A model generated the notes under the pieces. It saw only the letters and a program-made list of their open reading frames with translations, was not told the DNA's origin and ran no database searches. DNA of 52,664 nt, taken from positions 1 to 52,664 of the forward strand of contig JAQWPL010000020.1 in the NCBI GenBank assembly GCA_029245395.1, given 5' to 3'. Shown here piece after piece: positions 52,522 through 52,664 of the stretch. Position 1 is the stretch's first letter; each line of letters starts with the position of its first letter. The translations under genes were made by a program, and so were the position numbers. The DNA comes from Gammaproteobacteria bacterium. Its GTDB lineage: Bacteria > Pseudomonadota > Gammaproteobacteria > Pseudomonadales > Pseudohongiellaceae.

Positions 52522-52664
52522 TGAACTGGACTTCCCAGCCTTTACTAGACATTTTCTAGCTTGGAAAAATAGTTTTCTTCAAATTTCACTGGAGAAATGC
52601 CTCCAGTATAACTATGCCGTTTAATCGGATTGTAGAACATCTCAATAAAATTGAATATCTCTGT
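52522..52664 (-). mobile_element. 3' end of an IS3-type insertion sequence, truncated by the window edge
   Basis: The trailing end of an IS whose orfB runs leftward from beyond the right edge. The orfB stop is at 52545-52547. The plus-strand sequence TGAACTGGACTTCCCAGCC from 52522 could be the terminal inverted repeat (it starts TG, as IS3-family ends do). No matching copy of it is visible in the window, so the boundary is provisional. Confidence 0.5.
52545..52664 (-). CDS. IS3-family OrfB (DDE) transposase, C-terminal fragment
   Basis: The 39 visible residues include FNFIEMFYNPIKRHSYTG and GGISPVKFEENYF. This is the conserved C-terminus of IS3-family OrfB integrase-type transposases (xxYIEMFYNPxRRHxxxG, then SPxxFE). 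The catalytic residues lie upstream, beyond the edge. The final codons LENV* match the end of the family. Confidence 0.88.
   Translation of the reverse strand, partial: TEIFNFIEMFYNPIKRHSYTGGISPVKFEENYFSKLENV

Overview
The window looks like a chromosomal segment of a free-living, probably marine, gammaproteobacterium. The basis is the set of housekeeping genes (mpl, pdxH, fpr, bcp, a soluble transhydrogenase, a PPi-type phosphofructokinase) together with many secreted proteins of unknown function, a sulfatase/GH3/sugar-porter locus, and short palindromic intergenic repeats of a kind I associate with marine gammaproteobacteria. A relative of the OM182/Pseudohongiella type would fit, but the sequence alone does not establish that.

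Layout. Positions 1-1205 are an insertion-sequence scar: an IS3-type orfA start running off the left edge, a second related IS end in the same orientation, three 66-bp tandem units, and a ycaQ gene cut at the IS end. Positions 1407-4219 hold a secreted heme-c/beta-propeller protein, a small cytochrome c and a secreted coiled-coil protein. Positions 4303-6962 hold a lactate-dehydrogenase-like flavoprotein, a secreted peroxiredoxin and a TlpA-like lipoprotein. Positions 6966-10425 are a leftward cluster (TM-anchor protein, HupE/UreJ, PepSY protein, CDF metal exporter); the CDF gene carries a frameshift. Positions 10572-15940 hold a two-repeat secreted protein with a DUF6152 partner, sthA, a DUF6122 protein and a secreted formamidase-like protein. 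Positions 16246-21443 are a leftward sulfatase, GH3 and sugar-porter locus. Positions 22082-28621 hold a TPR protein, a gene interrupted by an IS110 relic, an FprA-type reductase, an amidase and a convergent OxyR-like regulator.

Positions 28883-33929 hold a bestrophin-like membrane protein, then a secreted pair that is the most interesting locus here: a CotH-kinase-like protein directly followed by a secreted PPP-type phosphatase. A secreted trypsin-like protease, a small membrane protein and a LON-domain protein follow. Positions 33978-44820 are mostly housekeeping (mpl, pfp, AEC transporter, pdxH, MORN protein, fpr, HIBADH-family dehydrogenase, HNH protein, esterase, bcp, thioesterase, redoxin), with a cluster of four consensus DnaA boxes at 43851-44034. 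Positions 44932-52664 are more accessory: a lipoprotein/secreted-protein pair, a RAYT transposase pseudogene between two REPIN-like repeats, a gene with an internal deletion, a VapBC toxin-antitoxin pair, a lipoprotein hydrolase, a small lipoprotein, a secreted metallo-beta-lactamase-fold protein, and an IS3-type orfB running off the right edge.

No tRNA, rRNA or CRISPR array was seen. Functions are read from motifs and remembered family features; no database search was possible.
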